This document shows, in pieces, positions 32,581 through 44,756 of a DNA stretch of 64,000 nucleotides. The translations under genes were made by a program, and so were the position numbers. The DNA comes from Sialis fuliginosa. Lineage: Eukaryota > Arthropoda > Insecta > Megaloptera > Sialidae. The stretch lies in assembly GCA_961205875.1 (NCBI GenBank), contig OY540809.1, positions 24,316,267 through 24,380,266 of the forward strand, in the 5' to 3' direction. The notes under the pieces were generated by a model that had not been told where the DNA came from, made no database searches, and saw only the letters and a program-made list of their open reading frames with translations. The stretch's first letter is position 1. The number at the start of each line of letters is the position of its first letter.

Positions 32581-34334
32581 CCAGGTACCTTCATATAATT
32601 TTTACTTATGATATTAAAGTTATAAAACTTTTGTGCGGTGTATTTAATATTATTGTGTTGGGGCGGGGGTGGAGACACCCGTGTAATTTGTTAAAAAATA
32701 AAGCCTTATTGTTTTTGATATTTTAAGCTTCCAAGGAGTAAAATGTATAAACAAATTTTTTTTGGTCATTAATATTCTATTAGGAGTGTAATAACCATCC
32801 AATTTATTAAAAAAAAAATAGATATTTTTTCTGTCGTTAAAAAATCACAGGGGTGACACCCGTGTAATGGGTAAAAAATAAAACCTACATTTTTGGCGGA
32901 GGGGAAAAGAGACACTCTCGATTTCCGCCCCGGGTGTCAGTCCCCCTTAGCGACACCACTGTATTTTTTTTTTACAAAATAGATAAACTAAGTTAAATTA
33001 TATTTCTTTTTGTTCTCATGACTGAAGGGGTAAAATCAAAAGATCCTAGAATATTTTTTGTTGCATTTTAGGAGACCTATCTAAAGATACTCCACCCAAT
33101 AGAGGAAGCGAAAAAATTTTTTTGTACACTTTGAGTGGGGTGTCCAAAAAATGGTTTGTTTGTTTTTCAAAATTTCATAATTTCTGTTTTTGGGTCATCA
33201 ATCTACGCCAGTATACCAAATTTCATCATGATAAGTATATGAATGAGAGAATTAAGGTACCTTATCCATTAACCAACGTTTGTTTAGATCTAGGCCCAAA
33301 AATCTGTTACTTTCAAATACTTTTTTAACTTTTTTTTAAAGAAATAGCATTACAATAAATGGATCTTTGCATTCCTGGATGCCCATAAAATCAAAAAAAT
33401 AATAACATACAAAACTCGTCAAATTAAATCGAAAAAGGTACACGGGTACCTATCCATTAACACAAAGGTTAAACCTTAGAAAAATGTAAGGATTATCGAA
33501 TCGTAGTAGTGCGCAAAAATTGCTACAATGTCACCAAATTTTTTGAAATGGGTCAATATCTTTCGATCGCGCAATGAGTCCAAAAGTTTCGAAAATTTGA
33601 CCAAAAAATAGATTTTTTTGAAAATGTCAAAATGTTTTAAAAGGGTCAGATTTTGATAAAAATGCGCATGCATTACTTTGATGACAATCAATAAAAAAAA
33701 ATTATCTTCAAAAATATGAAGTGTATATATTCATTTTCACAGTTTTAGCTGTAAAGCATTCAGACATACAGACACATAGACGTGATTAAAATAACGGTCA
33801 TACGTGATTCAGGGTCCTTAAAAATGTGTTATTCCGTTGAAAACTAGAGTTTGATTTTTTTTTTATGATTACTATACCTAGGCACTTGATTAGAGAATTT
33901 TATTTCACGTATACATATGTATATAAAAAGGTAATAATCATTAAAACTACATAACACAAATTTTTATAGACATAACACGCCTTCTTTCGGGTTAACTGAT
34001 TGGAAATTATATATTGTTGTTGTTACAATAAAACAAAATGCTATTGATGAAAAATATTACGGTCACCTACGGAACACGGTAGATTTTAGTTTTAAAAGTA
34101 TTGATCGAATATTTATTATTGTAGATGGAACAATGATGCATGTATGTATGTAATTTTAAAGCCCAATTAAACGAACAAGGGGGCATTTGGTCAATTGCTA
34201 ATGGGTTCATTAGATTATGACATTGTTATTAGATTTGCATGCGTTTAATTGTATTCTACGCTAAATTGGGTCTTTTTTATTCAATTTTATGACAGAATAG
34301 GTGATGTATTTTATTTTATTATTTGAAGCATTCT
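32581..34334. other. Intergenic, no gene
   Basis: AT-rich. TATCCATTAACAC occurs at 33450 and its reverse complement, GTGTTAATGGATA, at 31848, suggesting that an older element surrounds the 31890-32571 insertion. Other small repeat fragments with GACATACAGACACATAGACG near 33762. Confidence 0.4.
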
Positions 34335-34840
34335 ACTCTCTAAAATTGAATTAGTAGTTATTTCACTAATTAAATTAGTTACTTTAAATTTCACTAAAAG
34401 AATAGTGCTTTCGAATCGAAAGTGGCACCATTACGGTATTTATTCTTACTTAGAATTCGAAATAACTGCAATATTATTAACAATAAATCAGGTAAGTTTA
34501 TTATACAAAGCTGGAAAAATAGATTCAAAAATAATTTTTAGTGATTCTTTCATAAATTATAACTGAAATTGAAGTTTGGTTATAAATGATTAATTAATAA
34601 GAGAATATTGTCATACGTGATGATTTTCTATTAAATAATGAATGTGTTTTTAGATTGCTCCAATTTTTGGCATCAAAAATAAATAAAATAAAAACCTTTG
34701 ACTCTGTCATTTAAGAAGTGACTGTTCACTAATTTAAGTAGTGAATAGACATAACATCGCAGTGATACACTTTTAACTATTTCGATTAGTGAATATTCAC
34801 TATTAATTAGTGATTTCTCACTAATTCAGTTTTAGAGAGT
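34335..34840. mobile_element. 506-bp MITE with ACTCTCTAAAA ends
   Basis: ACTCTCTAAAATTGAATTAG at the left pairs with CTAATTCAGTTTTAGAGAGT at the right. The interior near each end repeats 'CACTAATT' and 'TAGTGAA' words. No ORF. Superfamily not determined; hAT-like is a guess. Confidence 0.7.
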
Positions 34841-35935
34841 AATAATTTAACAAGACATACAAATAAGTTATAGATCCTTTAATATTTAACGCGATGAATT
34901 TTACGAAATTTTATTTTACAGAAAAAACCCTTTTAGATAAAAGTTATATACTTACTGTTATTTTTTACTTGTGAGTATTTTTAATGTTAACTTAAATGTA
35001 CCTGTACTTAACTTTTTTGAAATGAGAACATTTATTAGGGTTCCATAGAAAAGTAGGAACTTTTATGATTTCGATCTATCCTTATCTATGTCTGTCTGTA
35101 TGTCACAGCCCTCGCATTCTTTCATTTATATACCTATTAAGATGGACTTTGATATATGGACCTTTGGATCTTCTGTTGCGCCCCCTAGTTTTCGCATGCT
35201 GATCTAAAGGACCCCCTTGTTATAAAGTTAGTTGATATGTGGTTTTTACCATATGGGGTACATGGAGCCTAACAATTCTTGCATTTATGAAATGTAATTT
35301 TCTATATAAAAACAAAATTGTTTATTGTTTATTGAATCATCCATTAATTAAGAAGAAATATAATAATTATTGATCTATATTAAAAATTTGGAGCATAATG
35401 AAACCGCGTATCAAATTTCAAAACATAAATTATGAATAATTACAAGAATTTTTGCTAACAAATTTATTAAATTCTATCAAAGTTTAAATGGAAAATATGT
35501 AATATCACAAATGAACCATAGCATCAAACTTTTGTATTAACAATACTTTAATTTGCATAAATAGCTACGATGTTTTTTGTTATGTCAAAAAATTCCTTCA
35601 CCCTACACGACACAAATATGGGGTAGTGGGGGTAGGTATTTATAAAATTAAACTTGATTTCATCTGAGACATGCCTGTTGTTTTATATGATTTGTGTCAG
35701 GGGATCGAACACGCGATATTCAGGTTATTAATGAATTTTATCAGTGGCTGTCTATGTAAAAAATATAGGGTTATTTGTGTTATTCAAGCGCCAAACCGAT
35801 TACTTTATTTTGTCGTTTATTTAATTTAATTTTCAACCAGATTTATTGGTATATTATGATGTTTACATGGCCCTTAAAATAGAGTTCAATCATTATTTAA
35901 ACACTCTGTACATATTAAACTCTATGTTAAGACTT
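34841..35935. other. Intergenic, no gene
   Basis: AT-rich. It includes a fragment TTAGGGTTCCATAGAAAAGTAGGAAC with a GTCTGTCT tract (35036-35105) shared in part with 43340-43400. Confidence 0.4.
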
Positions 35936-35939
35936 TTAT

Positions 35940-36960
35940 AATTATTTTATTGAAAAATTTATGTAAAAATGGGTGTGACTGTGTCGGGATGCACAGTCGA
36001 GGGATTGACGTAAATACGCGATTAAATAAAACTCAGACTCATGGATTGATACATCTTCATTTTTTTTGTTACACAGAAACGTTTGAATATTTGTAAAATG
36101 GGCATAAAGTGCTGCCGTAAACATAGTCCAAATAAAGAAATATATATAACTAGTAGGTATTATATAATATATTTATTTCTTATTCAATTTTTATCTGCGT
36201 AGAGAATATATTCTAATATACAGTGTTTTTTTTTCAATTTAATTAATTAATATTTATAAGCGAAATCGTGGAAATACGACATTTACTTTTTATTTTTTTA
36301 TTTAATTTAAAAAACTTTAATCGAAAAATTAAAAAAATTTGGTCGTAGAGAATATATTCTTATATACTGCTTTTTTCCAATTCAATTAATTAATATTTAC
36401 AGGCGCAATCGGGGGGATACAATTTTTTTTAATTTTTATAATATTTAATTTATCACTCATTAAAACTAGTTTAATGTTTTGATTTGTATTTGCACTTTGT
36501 AAATCTAATCGAGATCTATAATTTAAGACCAAACCCCGCGTGGTAATTGGTCTGAGTGTCGAGATATAAGCGCTAGTGCCTAACAAAATCGGAGATCATT
36601 ACTGTATCATTTGCAGAAAATCCAAATGATCAGATTTCCAGCACTTGACGGACACTGTTTTTTTTAAATGCCAGTCTGATTGAATTTAATAATACAGAGC
36701 TTCGAGGTCACGACGGTCGTCATTCTTACACGCCAGCAAAGCGTTTTTTAAACCCTTGCCGTGCCGTTTCAACGGAGCTAAAATGTCACTCATATTAAAT
36801 CACATATAACAGATTTTAAAGATCAATACGTGGCGGTATCTGTTTTTGTTGAGTGCTAACGCTATACTGATTTAAAATTTACGCTAGCGCGCAAAACTGA
36901 TCTCTGCGCGTTACATCAAATTTTTTAAATGCCCACCCAGTATCTAGCCTGAAACACTAG
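35940..36960 (+). repeat. Family E copy
   Basis: Reversed relative of 41780-42200: GTGTGACTGTGTCG, TTAATTAATATTTATAAGCG, AATCGTGGAAATACGA, AATCTAATCGAGATCTATA, TTTACGCTAGCGCGCAAAA, GATCTCTGCGC. A roughly 150-base piece containing AGAGAATATATTCT is duplicated in tandem (36200 and 36350). Confidence 0.55.
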
Positions 36961-37839
36961 ACGTTATTCACGTCAAAAAAAATTGTCGTTTGAAACTAAT
37001 TTAAAGTATAAATAAAAATCAATTAAATTGCATATTTGACATATAATTTATTACTGGTAACTTAAAAATCTATTTATCATAACAAAAATAGTATTTAAAG
37101 TACCCCAATGTTACACCACTGATTAGAGCTAGCTAGCTCTAACGATAATGGCGTATACTTCGTGGAAAAGAAACTTCCGTTTCCGATAAGGATATTTTGT
37201 TTTAGTGTTTCTATAAATTATTTTTATTTCACATTCAAGATTTTTATATATTATGTATGTGCTATACGTTATATCGATGACATTTATTAAGTCTTGGTTA
37301 TTTTCACCATAATATTTCTATAAATATATGTGCAGCTGTGATAAATAATATGAATAAATAGAAAAAGTTTTCTATTTAGAAACATTTTATATCTTTCGTA
37401 ATAGTTATAAATAGTTAACTAATTGATGAATCTGATATCAAAACTATGATTCTAAGCACATGGAGAAAAATATTTCATATATATAGCAATCACTTAATTT
37501 TTAAAGAAATATTTCTATTTGACTCACAAGTATTCTTAAAACGGGAGACAATTTTGAAATTTTTCCATGTTAATGATAATATAGATTGTAAAGGATCTCT
37601 TGAAATTGTATTATGCTGCATCTTAAAAATGAAACGTTGTATTGTATAAAATATAAAACATTTGTTGAGACAAGTCTACCCGGAAAGGAGAAAATCCACT
37701 TGACATAAAACCCATGAAGAAGAAGAAGTCTACCCGTCTACCGCTACCTATCTTTATTTAGCAATGACAGTATGGACACATATTTCTTTCTCACTTACAC
37801 ACATATCCTCTCTCCTCACTGCTTCTATATATATATACA
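36961..37839. other. Intergenic, no gene
   Basis: AT-rich, with a short AGCTAGCTAGCTC run at 37126-37138. Nothing else recognised. Confidence 0.4.
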
Positions 37840-37849
37840 TATATAGTTG

Positions 37850-38870
37850 AACTGGTGGTATTACCTATAATATGTCACGTCCCCGGCTGTCTTTCCGCCT
37901 GGGGTGCCTCTAGCTCAATGGAGGTGGGAGTGGTCCAGGTTTTGAGTGAGAAAAACGCCATTTTCTTTTTGTTTACAGGTTTTATTTACACTACTTACAT
38001 TAGACATTTATTTACACTGTTGGACGGCATTTGGTCCTTTTTGGGCAATGGGGGCCAAAACCCACACGTGTGATGGAGGTGAACTCGTCCTTTTATTTTA
38101 GCTGTAGTTCCCTCCTACGGCACTGCGGCTATTATCCTTACAATAGGGTTTGCAAAACAAAAAAATAGGTTGACGATCACTTTTATTTTGCGAAAATTAA
38201 CAAACACTCTCCCTGTTGCCGCTACCGATATCCGTCTATCTGTGTAACCTGTGCGTGGTTCTGCACGATCTTTAAAATCACGCACCAACTTGTGTATATA
38301 GTTATTTACTACCACAAATATCCATTATTTATTATTTAATTTAACAATTATGGAATTGTGATACATAAAAATTACATATAATTATAATTACAAAAAAACA
38401 AGTCATGGGGTGCAACCCTTGAGGTCCACACAACCAGCTTCCCAGTATGGTATGACTACACTGGCCACAAACATTTTTTTTCAATCCATAAAAATATTTA
38501 CTGTTATTATATATTGTTTATTTAACAAATCCTGATACTTTTACAATAATATATTCATCCCTGAGCTTTACTTGTTTGTATATAAAATCATATTAGGGAG
38601 CCACATCATACCCGCTACTGACTATAAATACGAGCACAAGCGAACAAACAGAAGTCGCAGTCAGTCCTATTTGGAGCGGCACAAATCTTCCTCTTAATTA
38701 TTATCCATCTTCTTTGAAAACAAGCGTCGGTATGTAAACAGCCCGCGCGACCTACGAACGTTCTACCGCCACTCCAAGCCTTCCCCCACTCCAACCCATC
38801 CCCCCACTTTACCCACAGCGCATCGAAACCTCCGTTGTAGTACTACTTGAGGAGATTTTCAATGTCTTTG
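37850..38870 (+). other. GC-richer block, possible LTR or promoter remnant
   Basis: Contains CACGTCCCCGGCTGTCTTTC and CATGGGGTGCAACCCTTGAG, then TATAAATA at 38623-38630, an initiator-like GCAGTCAGTCC at 38657, and a C-rich segment at 38770-38810. A TATA box followed by AGTCGCAGTCAGTC is typical of insect LTR-retrotransposon promoters as I know them. No paired LTR, primer-binding site or pol ORF was found, so this is tentative. Confidence 0.3.
38623..38665 (+). promoter_or_regulatory. Candidate core promoter (TATA box plus initiator-like site)
   Basis: TATAAATA followed 36-38 bases later by CAGTCAGT. Spacing is slightly long for a TATA-initiator pair. No ORF follows within 5 kb. Confidence 0.25.
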
Positions 38871-39019
38871 AAAAAAATCTCAAGCATCTCTGTTATTTTA
38901 GTATGCAAGAGGACATTATTATATGTATGCATATGTAGGTAATATTTTTGTTTTTAAATAATATAGAAGGGTTCTCATTTATGTAAAATGTCAGTGATTC
39001 AAAATTCAAAAATATATAT

Positions 39020-39330
39020 ACATATACGTGGATTACGGAATTATTGATTAAGATTTTTTTTAAATATAGTTGAATTAAGTACAAACTCGATTAGTTATTA
39101 TTGTAATAATAACTAATCAACACCTAAATTACCTAACAGAAACGAAGCAGAACAAAAAGTACAAATCATTTTTGTTCTGCTTAATGTTAAAAATAAACAA
39201 TTGACGATCAAAAGTCAACGGCCGAGCCGAGGGAGTCCGACTCGGCACTTGTTCTTCAATTCGTGCGTTATTAATAATATTTTACCGTATATAACTTATT
39301 TAAATTTATTTCCTAAACTATTTGAGTTAC
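39020..39330 (+). repeat. R3 family, middle part
   Basis: GTGGATTACGGAATTATTGA, TAATAACTAATCAACACCTA, AATTGACGATCAAAAGTCAA and GCCGAGCCGAGGGAGTCCG match 6508-6860. It breaks off at TATTTCCTAAACTA. Confidence 0.65.
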
Positions 39331-39457
39331 AGCATCTACAGACCGACCGACACACAGACGTTATGGCGAAAATAGTCAGAATGGATTCAGGGAAGATCAA
39401 AATGGATAATTCCATCAAAACCTGGATTTCGAAAAAAATCGGCTTATACTATACATA

Positions 39458-39863
39458 CAGTGTATTCCAAGATTATTAAGACTTAGGAAATTTAACATGG
39501 GGACAATTAGAAATGTTGTAGTAACCTTTGGTCAAATTTAACGATGTGTCATTGGTGCATTTTGACATGCCACCTCGAAACTAACTGATAAATTTTAAAT
39601 TAATCAACAGTATTTTGTTTTCAACATTAAGTAATAAAGATTAAAATATATTAATGAAATTAAAGTCAGCATCCTAGATAAAATTATAATAATATTTTTT
39701 GGCAGATATATATTTGAAAACATAATACTAATTACTATTTCATTAAATTTTGTAGCTGCATTTCAAAATGCACCAATCGTTAAATTTGACCAAAGGTTAC
39801 TACAACACTTCTAATTGCCCCCATGTTAAATTTCCTATATCTCAATCAACTTGTAATACACTG
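39458..39863. mobile_element. 406-bp Tc1/mariner-type MITE flanked by TA
   Basis: Ends CAGTGTATTCCAAG and CTTGTAATACACTG are inverted, each flanked by TA (39456-39457 and 39864-39865). Further pairing: AGGAAATTTAACATGGGG opposite CCCCATGTTAAATTTCCT, and TGTAGTAACCTTTGGTCAAA opposite TTTGACCAAAGGTTACTACA. No transposase. Confidence 0.75.
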
Positions 39864-39865
39864 TA

Positions 39866-40392
39866 CATATGTATATTTCATATATCTACATAGGTATAAG
39901 AAAGTAAAAAAGAAAATTACTAATTTATTTCTGAAAGCTAATAAAGTACTTTTAATTAAACAGTGTTACATAGGTTTTTCTGTTTTGTTATTCTTATCTG
40001 TTATTTCGTTTAATTAAAACAATTTTTATAATATTTAAGTTTGCAGAGTTCTTGAAAATAATATTATAAATACATTTGCAAACCTTGTAATGTTAGATAT
40101 ATTTTTCTTTTTCTAAGAAATCATTTTATTTAAATGTTATAGGACAGTAAATGTAACGTTCTTCGGTAGAAAATGTATGCTAATATCGTTATTTTTTATT
40201 ATTATTTTCTATAGAATATATTTAAATCTAGATGTAATCCCTTCTGTGGTATTATATAAATGTGATATCTACATCCTTTAAAAGTACACTTTTGAATTTA
40301 TATTAATAAAATATCTTTTCATTTCCTTTTTATTTTCTTTAAAATTTAATTTATACAAATAATTTTTTTTAAACATCTGCCAAATAAATGCA
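39866..40392. other. Intergenic, no gene
   Basis: AT-rich; nothing recognised. Confidence 0.4.
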
Positions 40393-41107
40393 CAATGCTT
40401 CCTCGTGCTAAATTCACCGAAGGTAGTTAATTATTGAACAATTTAAATAAAAACCGATAGTGTTTAGATAAATCGCCTGGAATTGGTTAAACATTTAATT
40501 TTTATACACTTTTACTAAAAAATATTAGTTTGAAATTTTTCTTAAAACACACCTAGTTATTTTTTCGTATACCTATTTTTAATTTTTTGACAATTTCAAT
40601 TTAAATCTAAATTTATGCAAACGTCAAAATGACATTTAATATGTCAAAGTATATATCAATTTAAAAAAACAAATGACGTTTTTTTTAAAGCAAATTGAGA
40701 TAAAATTTTTGTAAGGGAATATTTTACAACAAACGTTGTGGTCCTATATTATAGGAAATTGAATGCTCTACAAAAAAGATTCTATAAAATTTTCACGTTA
40801 CATGTGTCGTTCTTGAAACATCTTGAAAAAAAATATATTTTGGGATGTCAACCCTCCCCCTTACACACGATTTTGATTATTTTGAAATGGGACCGTCCTT
40901 AAACCAAATCCAGCCATCCAACCAAGTTTCATTAAAATCGGTTAAGTGGTTTATGAGTTATGCGTGGTACAAGGATTCAGACACACACACAGACAGACAG
41001 ACAGACACGGAACGAAAAGTGTTTGTCTTGAAATCGGAGAACAAATTTTTTGTCTCATTTTCAAACGATCGCATAGCTTCTCGTGTCTTCGACATTGCGA
41101 GGAAGCA
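40393..41107 (+). repeat. R2 family, longest copy
   Basis: 715 bp. Left end GCTTCCTCGTGCTAAATTCA, right end TTGCGAGGAAGC (short inverted ends). Contains a (CA)(GACA) tract at 40981-41008. No conserved ORF. Probably a non-autonomous DNA element. Confidence 0.65.
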
Positions 41108-41779
41108 AAATTACTTAAATGTCTATAATTTTTACTTAACAAAATTCTTGGTTTTTAGGCATGCATAATATGTATGCCTAAAAAATGAAATGTGTATAAT
41201 ATATCCTTTCGCAAATATAATATTCTCTAATTAAAAATATACATTAAGTTTAGTTGTATTTGCAAATAGTGCATATGTTCGCAATTTTATAATTTAGGGA
41301 AAATTCATAAAACAATTTATATTAAAAAATTTTATTCCAACGTCGTCCTCCACACCTACTAAAGTATAAAAGATAAAAGTAATATGCTTACTACAACAGA
41401 AAAAAACTGTAATATAATAAAACAGGCCATATATTCTTATTTAATTTTCCGCGGAATTAAAAAATATATACAAATGTGTATTCATAATAATACTCATATG
41501 TATAATATGTTATATACATGCACATTTTTATTTAATGCGTGCATTGTAAAGGAGTAAGGGAAGTTGCCCTAAACTAACACACTGGTTGTTTTTCACTTCT
41601 GACATAAAAATAGCAAAAATTGTCACATTTCATTTAACTGTTACATTTTCAAATGTGTGTCAATTGTTTAAAAAAACACAAGCCTAATGCCTCCACGCCC
41701 CCTACCAAAAGAGATGGTCCCAACTGAAAAGGAGTTATATTTTTTTTTGATGTGAATAATGTCTTTCACTATAATAATA
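41108..41779. other. Intergenic, no gene
   Basis: AT-rich; an inverted pair TAGGCATGCATAATATG / TATGCCTA near 41157-41178. Confidence 0.4.
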
Positions 41780-42200
41780 ATGTGTTTCATACCAGATACT
41801 GGGGGGTGGGGACTTCAGAAATCTTGATGTAGTGCGCAGAGATCATTTTGCGCGCTAGCGTAAATTTGCAATTAGTATATCTCAACACTCAGAGCAGCTA
41901 CCACGCTGGTTTTAGTCTCAAAATATAGATTTCGATTAGATCTACGAGGTACAAGTACACTTAAAAACATTTAAGCAGTTTTAATAAGTAAAAAACTTTA
42001 TATAATAAAAAAAAGTAATTTTCGTATTTCCACGATTTCGCTTATAAATATTAATTAATTGAATTGAAACAAAAATAATAGCATATTAGAATATAATATC
42101 TGTGCATAGTAACGTGTTTAATCTTTTGATTAAAGTTTTTTAACGATTTAGAATGTCAATCCGTCGACACAGCCACACCAATTTTTTAAAAACTTTTCAG
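41780..42200 (-). repeat. Family E copy (reversed)
   Basis: GCGCAGAGATCATTTTGCGC, GCTAGCGTAAATTT, TCGTATTTCCACGATTTCGC and TATAAATATTAATTAATTGA are the reverse complement of 35940-36960. Confidence 0.6.
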
Positions 42201-42439
42201 ACAAAATTGTTTCTATTCTTTTTTAATGATCTCTCAATAAAAAGGTACAAACTATTTGTCATAGCCCAATACTGAAATAATTATAATAATAATTTTATTT
42301 CATGAACTTTACAGTATAAAATAAGTCACATATTGATTACAAAAGTAAATAATAAAAATAATAATTACATTATATACATAGCAATAAACGCATTTGAGTG
42401 GTAAACCATGTGATTTATATTCAAAATGGCATTTATGTA

Positions 42440-42870
42440 TAACACGCCATACTTCTTAGATAAAAAGTTAATTATGGACGGATATATATTTCTTGATTAA
42501 AAAATAGCCACGCTCGCTTAAATATAAAAGTTAGATATATAGTGTCGCGGAGTTTATTTTAGATCTTTTTATTCTACACAATTCTTTACTACATACATTA
42601 TATTATTGTACAATATTTAACGGTTTAGGCAGCGTATTACAATATTTACATTTTTTCCGACTTGATTTACTATTATCGTCACTGCTTATTCCTTATGTTG
42701 CCTAACGTTACAAAATATATACTAAACCCTGGAAAAACAACATATCTATGAATATAAAAAATAAAATAAAACACGTAAATCGGATAAGTGGATCTCGAGT
42801 GATAAGCGCACTAACGGATAGACAGACAGACAAACAGACATTGCGTTTTATAATATGTATTGATAATACG
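42440..42870 (+). repeat. R3 family, right half
   Basis: CTTAAATATAAAAGTTAGATATATAG matches 7021. It continues through TTATGTTGCCTAACGTTACA to AAGCGCACTAACGGATAGAC and a GACA tract. Confidence 0.65.
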
Positions 42871-43518
42871 ACGTAAAGATGGTGCCACTAAAGCATTTGC
42901 ATTGTTTAAAAATATTGTTTTCTTGTATAATTGACAACGTTGTTTTAGAATCTTGTTTTTGTTTTCTACCAACAATGTAAAACTTGTGTCAATAGGATGT
43001 CCTTATGATTATTCATTCAGGAAAACAGGATAATTATGTAGAAGTATCGTGACAACTCGTCATTAAGTCCAGGACGAGTCGCTTTTGTTCTGTGCCTTGA
43101 ATAGCGTGGCTTCAAAAATATTACGTTCTGGTGATTAGCTAGCTTTTGTACAATTTGTGTAGCTTCCGATTGAGAAGGGTTTAAATCATTGGCGTTCCCG
43201 ATTTAAACTTTTGAAAGGGGTTGAGATTTTAATGTATCTAATTGATTTTTTTAACAGATCTACAAACGTACGTGTTTTTTGTACATCATTCAAATGTTAG
43301 TTTGTATTATTTTTTACAAAATAATAACTGACAGTTTTTTTAGGGTTCCGTAGAAAACTAGGAACCCTTATAATTTCACTCTGTCCGTCCATCTGTCTGT
43401 CTATATAGGTATATGTGCGTAGATTGATGACCCAAAAACAGAAATTAAAAAAAAATTGGTTTTTCTTTCCATAGACTGAAAAGTATTCTCAAATTTTCTT
43501 TTTTACTTAACACATTCA
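42871..43518. other. Intergenic, no gene
   Basis: Contains TTTAGGGTTCCGTAGAAAAC followed by GGAACCC (43341-43370) and a GTCTGTCT tract, a fragment of a repeat I associate with Lepidoptera. Confidence 0.45.
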
Positions 43519-44008
43519 GGCCCTCCGCACACGGTGCTGCTATTTTGCAACGAGAATCGCAAACCAGTTGCGGAGGCGACTATTTTACAACTGGTTTGCA
43601 ATCGATTTAAGTCTTCGCTCCGCACACGAGCGTGACTGATTCTTGATCAGTCGACAGTTTTATGGGAATTGCCGCGATTTTTCTAAAGTTTTTAAGTTTT
43701 TTTAACTTTTGGCAACATGTCAAACGTTCTTGAATACCTAGGAAGGTTATAATAGACGAATTTAATGTTTATTAACTGATCATTCATTCTAAATGACTAA
43801 TTAAGTAGGTAATTATTAATAGGAATAATAATAATAAATTAATAATTTTAATTATAAATAAATTATAATATTATTATAATTATAAAACTAAAATATCATG
43901 CAACCACGCAACTGAAACCGAAATTCGACCTGCAAGCACAGTTGCACGAAACCAGTTAGAAACTGATTGCAAATCAGTTTTGATTCAGTCGCACCGTGTG
44001 CGGAAGGC
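43519..44008. mobile_element. 490-bp MITE with GGCCCTCCGCACACGG ends
   Basis: Left GGCCCTCCGCACACGGTGC pairs with right GCACCGTGTGCGGAAGGCC. Subterminal GCAAACCAGTTGC and AACTGGTTTGCAA near the left end, with AAACTGATTGCAAATCAGTT near the right. No ORF; target duplication unclear. Confidence 0.7.
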
Positions 44009-44458
44009 CTAAGTGAGGTGCCTTTAGTTAGGTCTCAAAAATTGCAATTAGAAAACGTTTTAGGACCTTTTTGATTTTAACCCGTCAGTCACGATATATT
44101 TGCGTTTAAAGTCGTTATCAGAGCGACCCCCTTCTATTTTCTGAACTATCGATGCAAAAAAACCGAAAAAATTTGAAAATATAGCATTTAATTAGCACTT
44201 TCAATGGAAATAACGAACACTTTAGAAAAAATAGTTTATGAAAATTTTAGAAACTATTTTTTTATAAATCGTAGTGAAAATGGTAATGGAACGCTATCAT
44301 GTGCTTACCCAACACGCACTTGACTATTTTATTTTAATTTTAATTTTAAAGAATAATTTATCAATACAAAAATTATATCTAGCAAAAGAGTTCTATACTT
44401 AGGTCTGGTTTGTTCTATCAGCGTTTTATTTAATTGTATAATGTCGGGTATTATAAAC
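44009..44458. other. Intergenic, no gene
   Basis: AT-rich; nothing recognised. Confidence 0.4.
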
Positions 44459-44756
44459 GAGCTATCAAAATTTGCAAGCTTGCAAGAACTTTCAAATGAG
44501 GTTTCAAACCTATCTGATAGTTTCCTTGAAGTTTCATGAAGTGTTTGACAAGTTTCGCACACGCGTGGTAAATAAACACCATTAGTGCTAAAACAGTAGT
44601 GATATTATGACAATTATTTTGTACGGTCAGAGTCGCCAACAGTGTTATAATAAATTAATGTATAACTGCTATAAATTCCATAACTAATCCATAATTACTA
44701 TCATAGAATTAATACTCCATTTGAAATTGCTTGCAAGTTTGCAAATTTGTTAGCTC
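44459..44756. mobile_element. Family D element, 298 bp
   Basis: GAGCTATCAAAATTTGCAAG at the left pairs with CTTGCAAGTTTGCAAATTTG and TTAGCTC at the right. Related to 29693-29940 (CTTTCAAATGA, TTTCCTTGAAGTTT). Confidence 0.65.

Noticed and set aside
37855-38073. 72-codon ORF in the GC-richer block
   Set aside because: No recognisable domain; lies in what looks like repeat or LTR-like sequence.
40845-41168. 107-codon ORF across the GACA tract
   Set aside because: It lies in an R2 repeat and crosses a microsatellite; the equivalent frame is broken in the other R2 copies.
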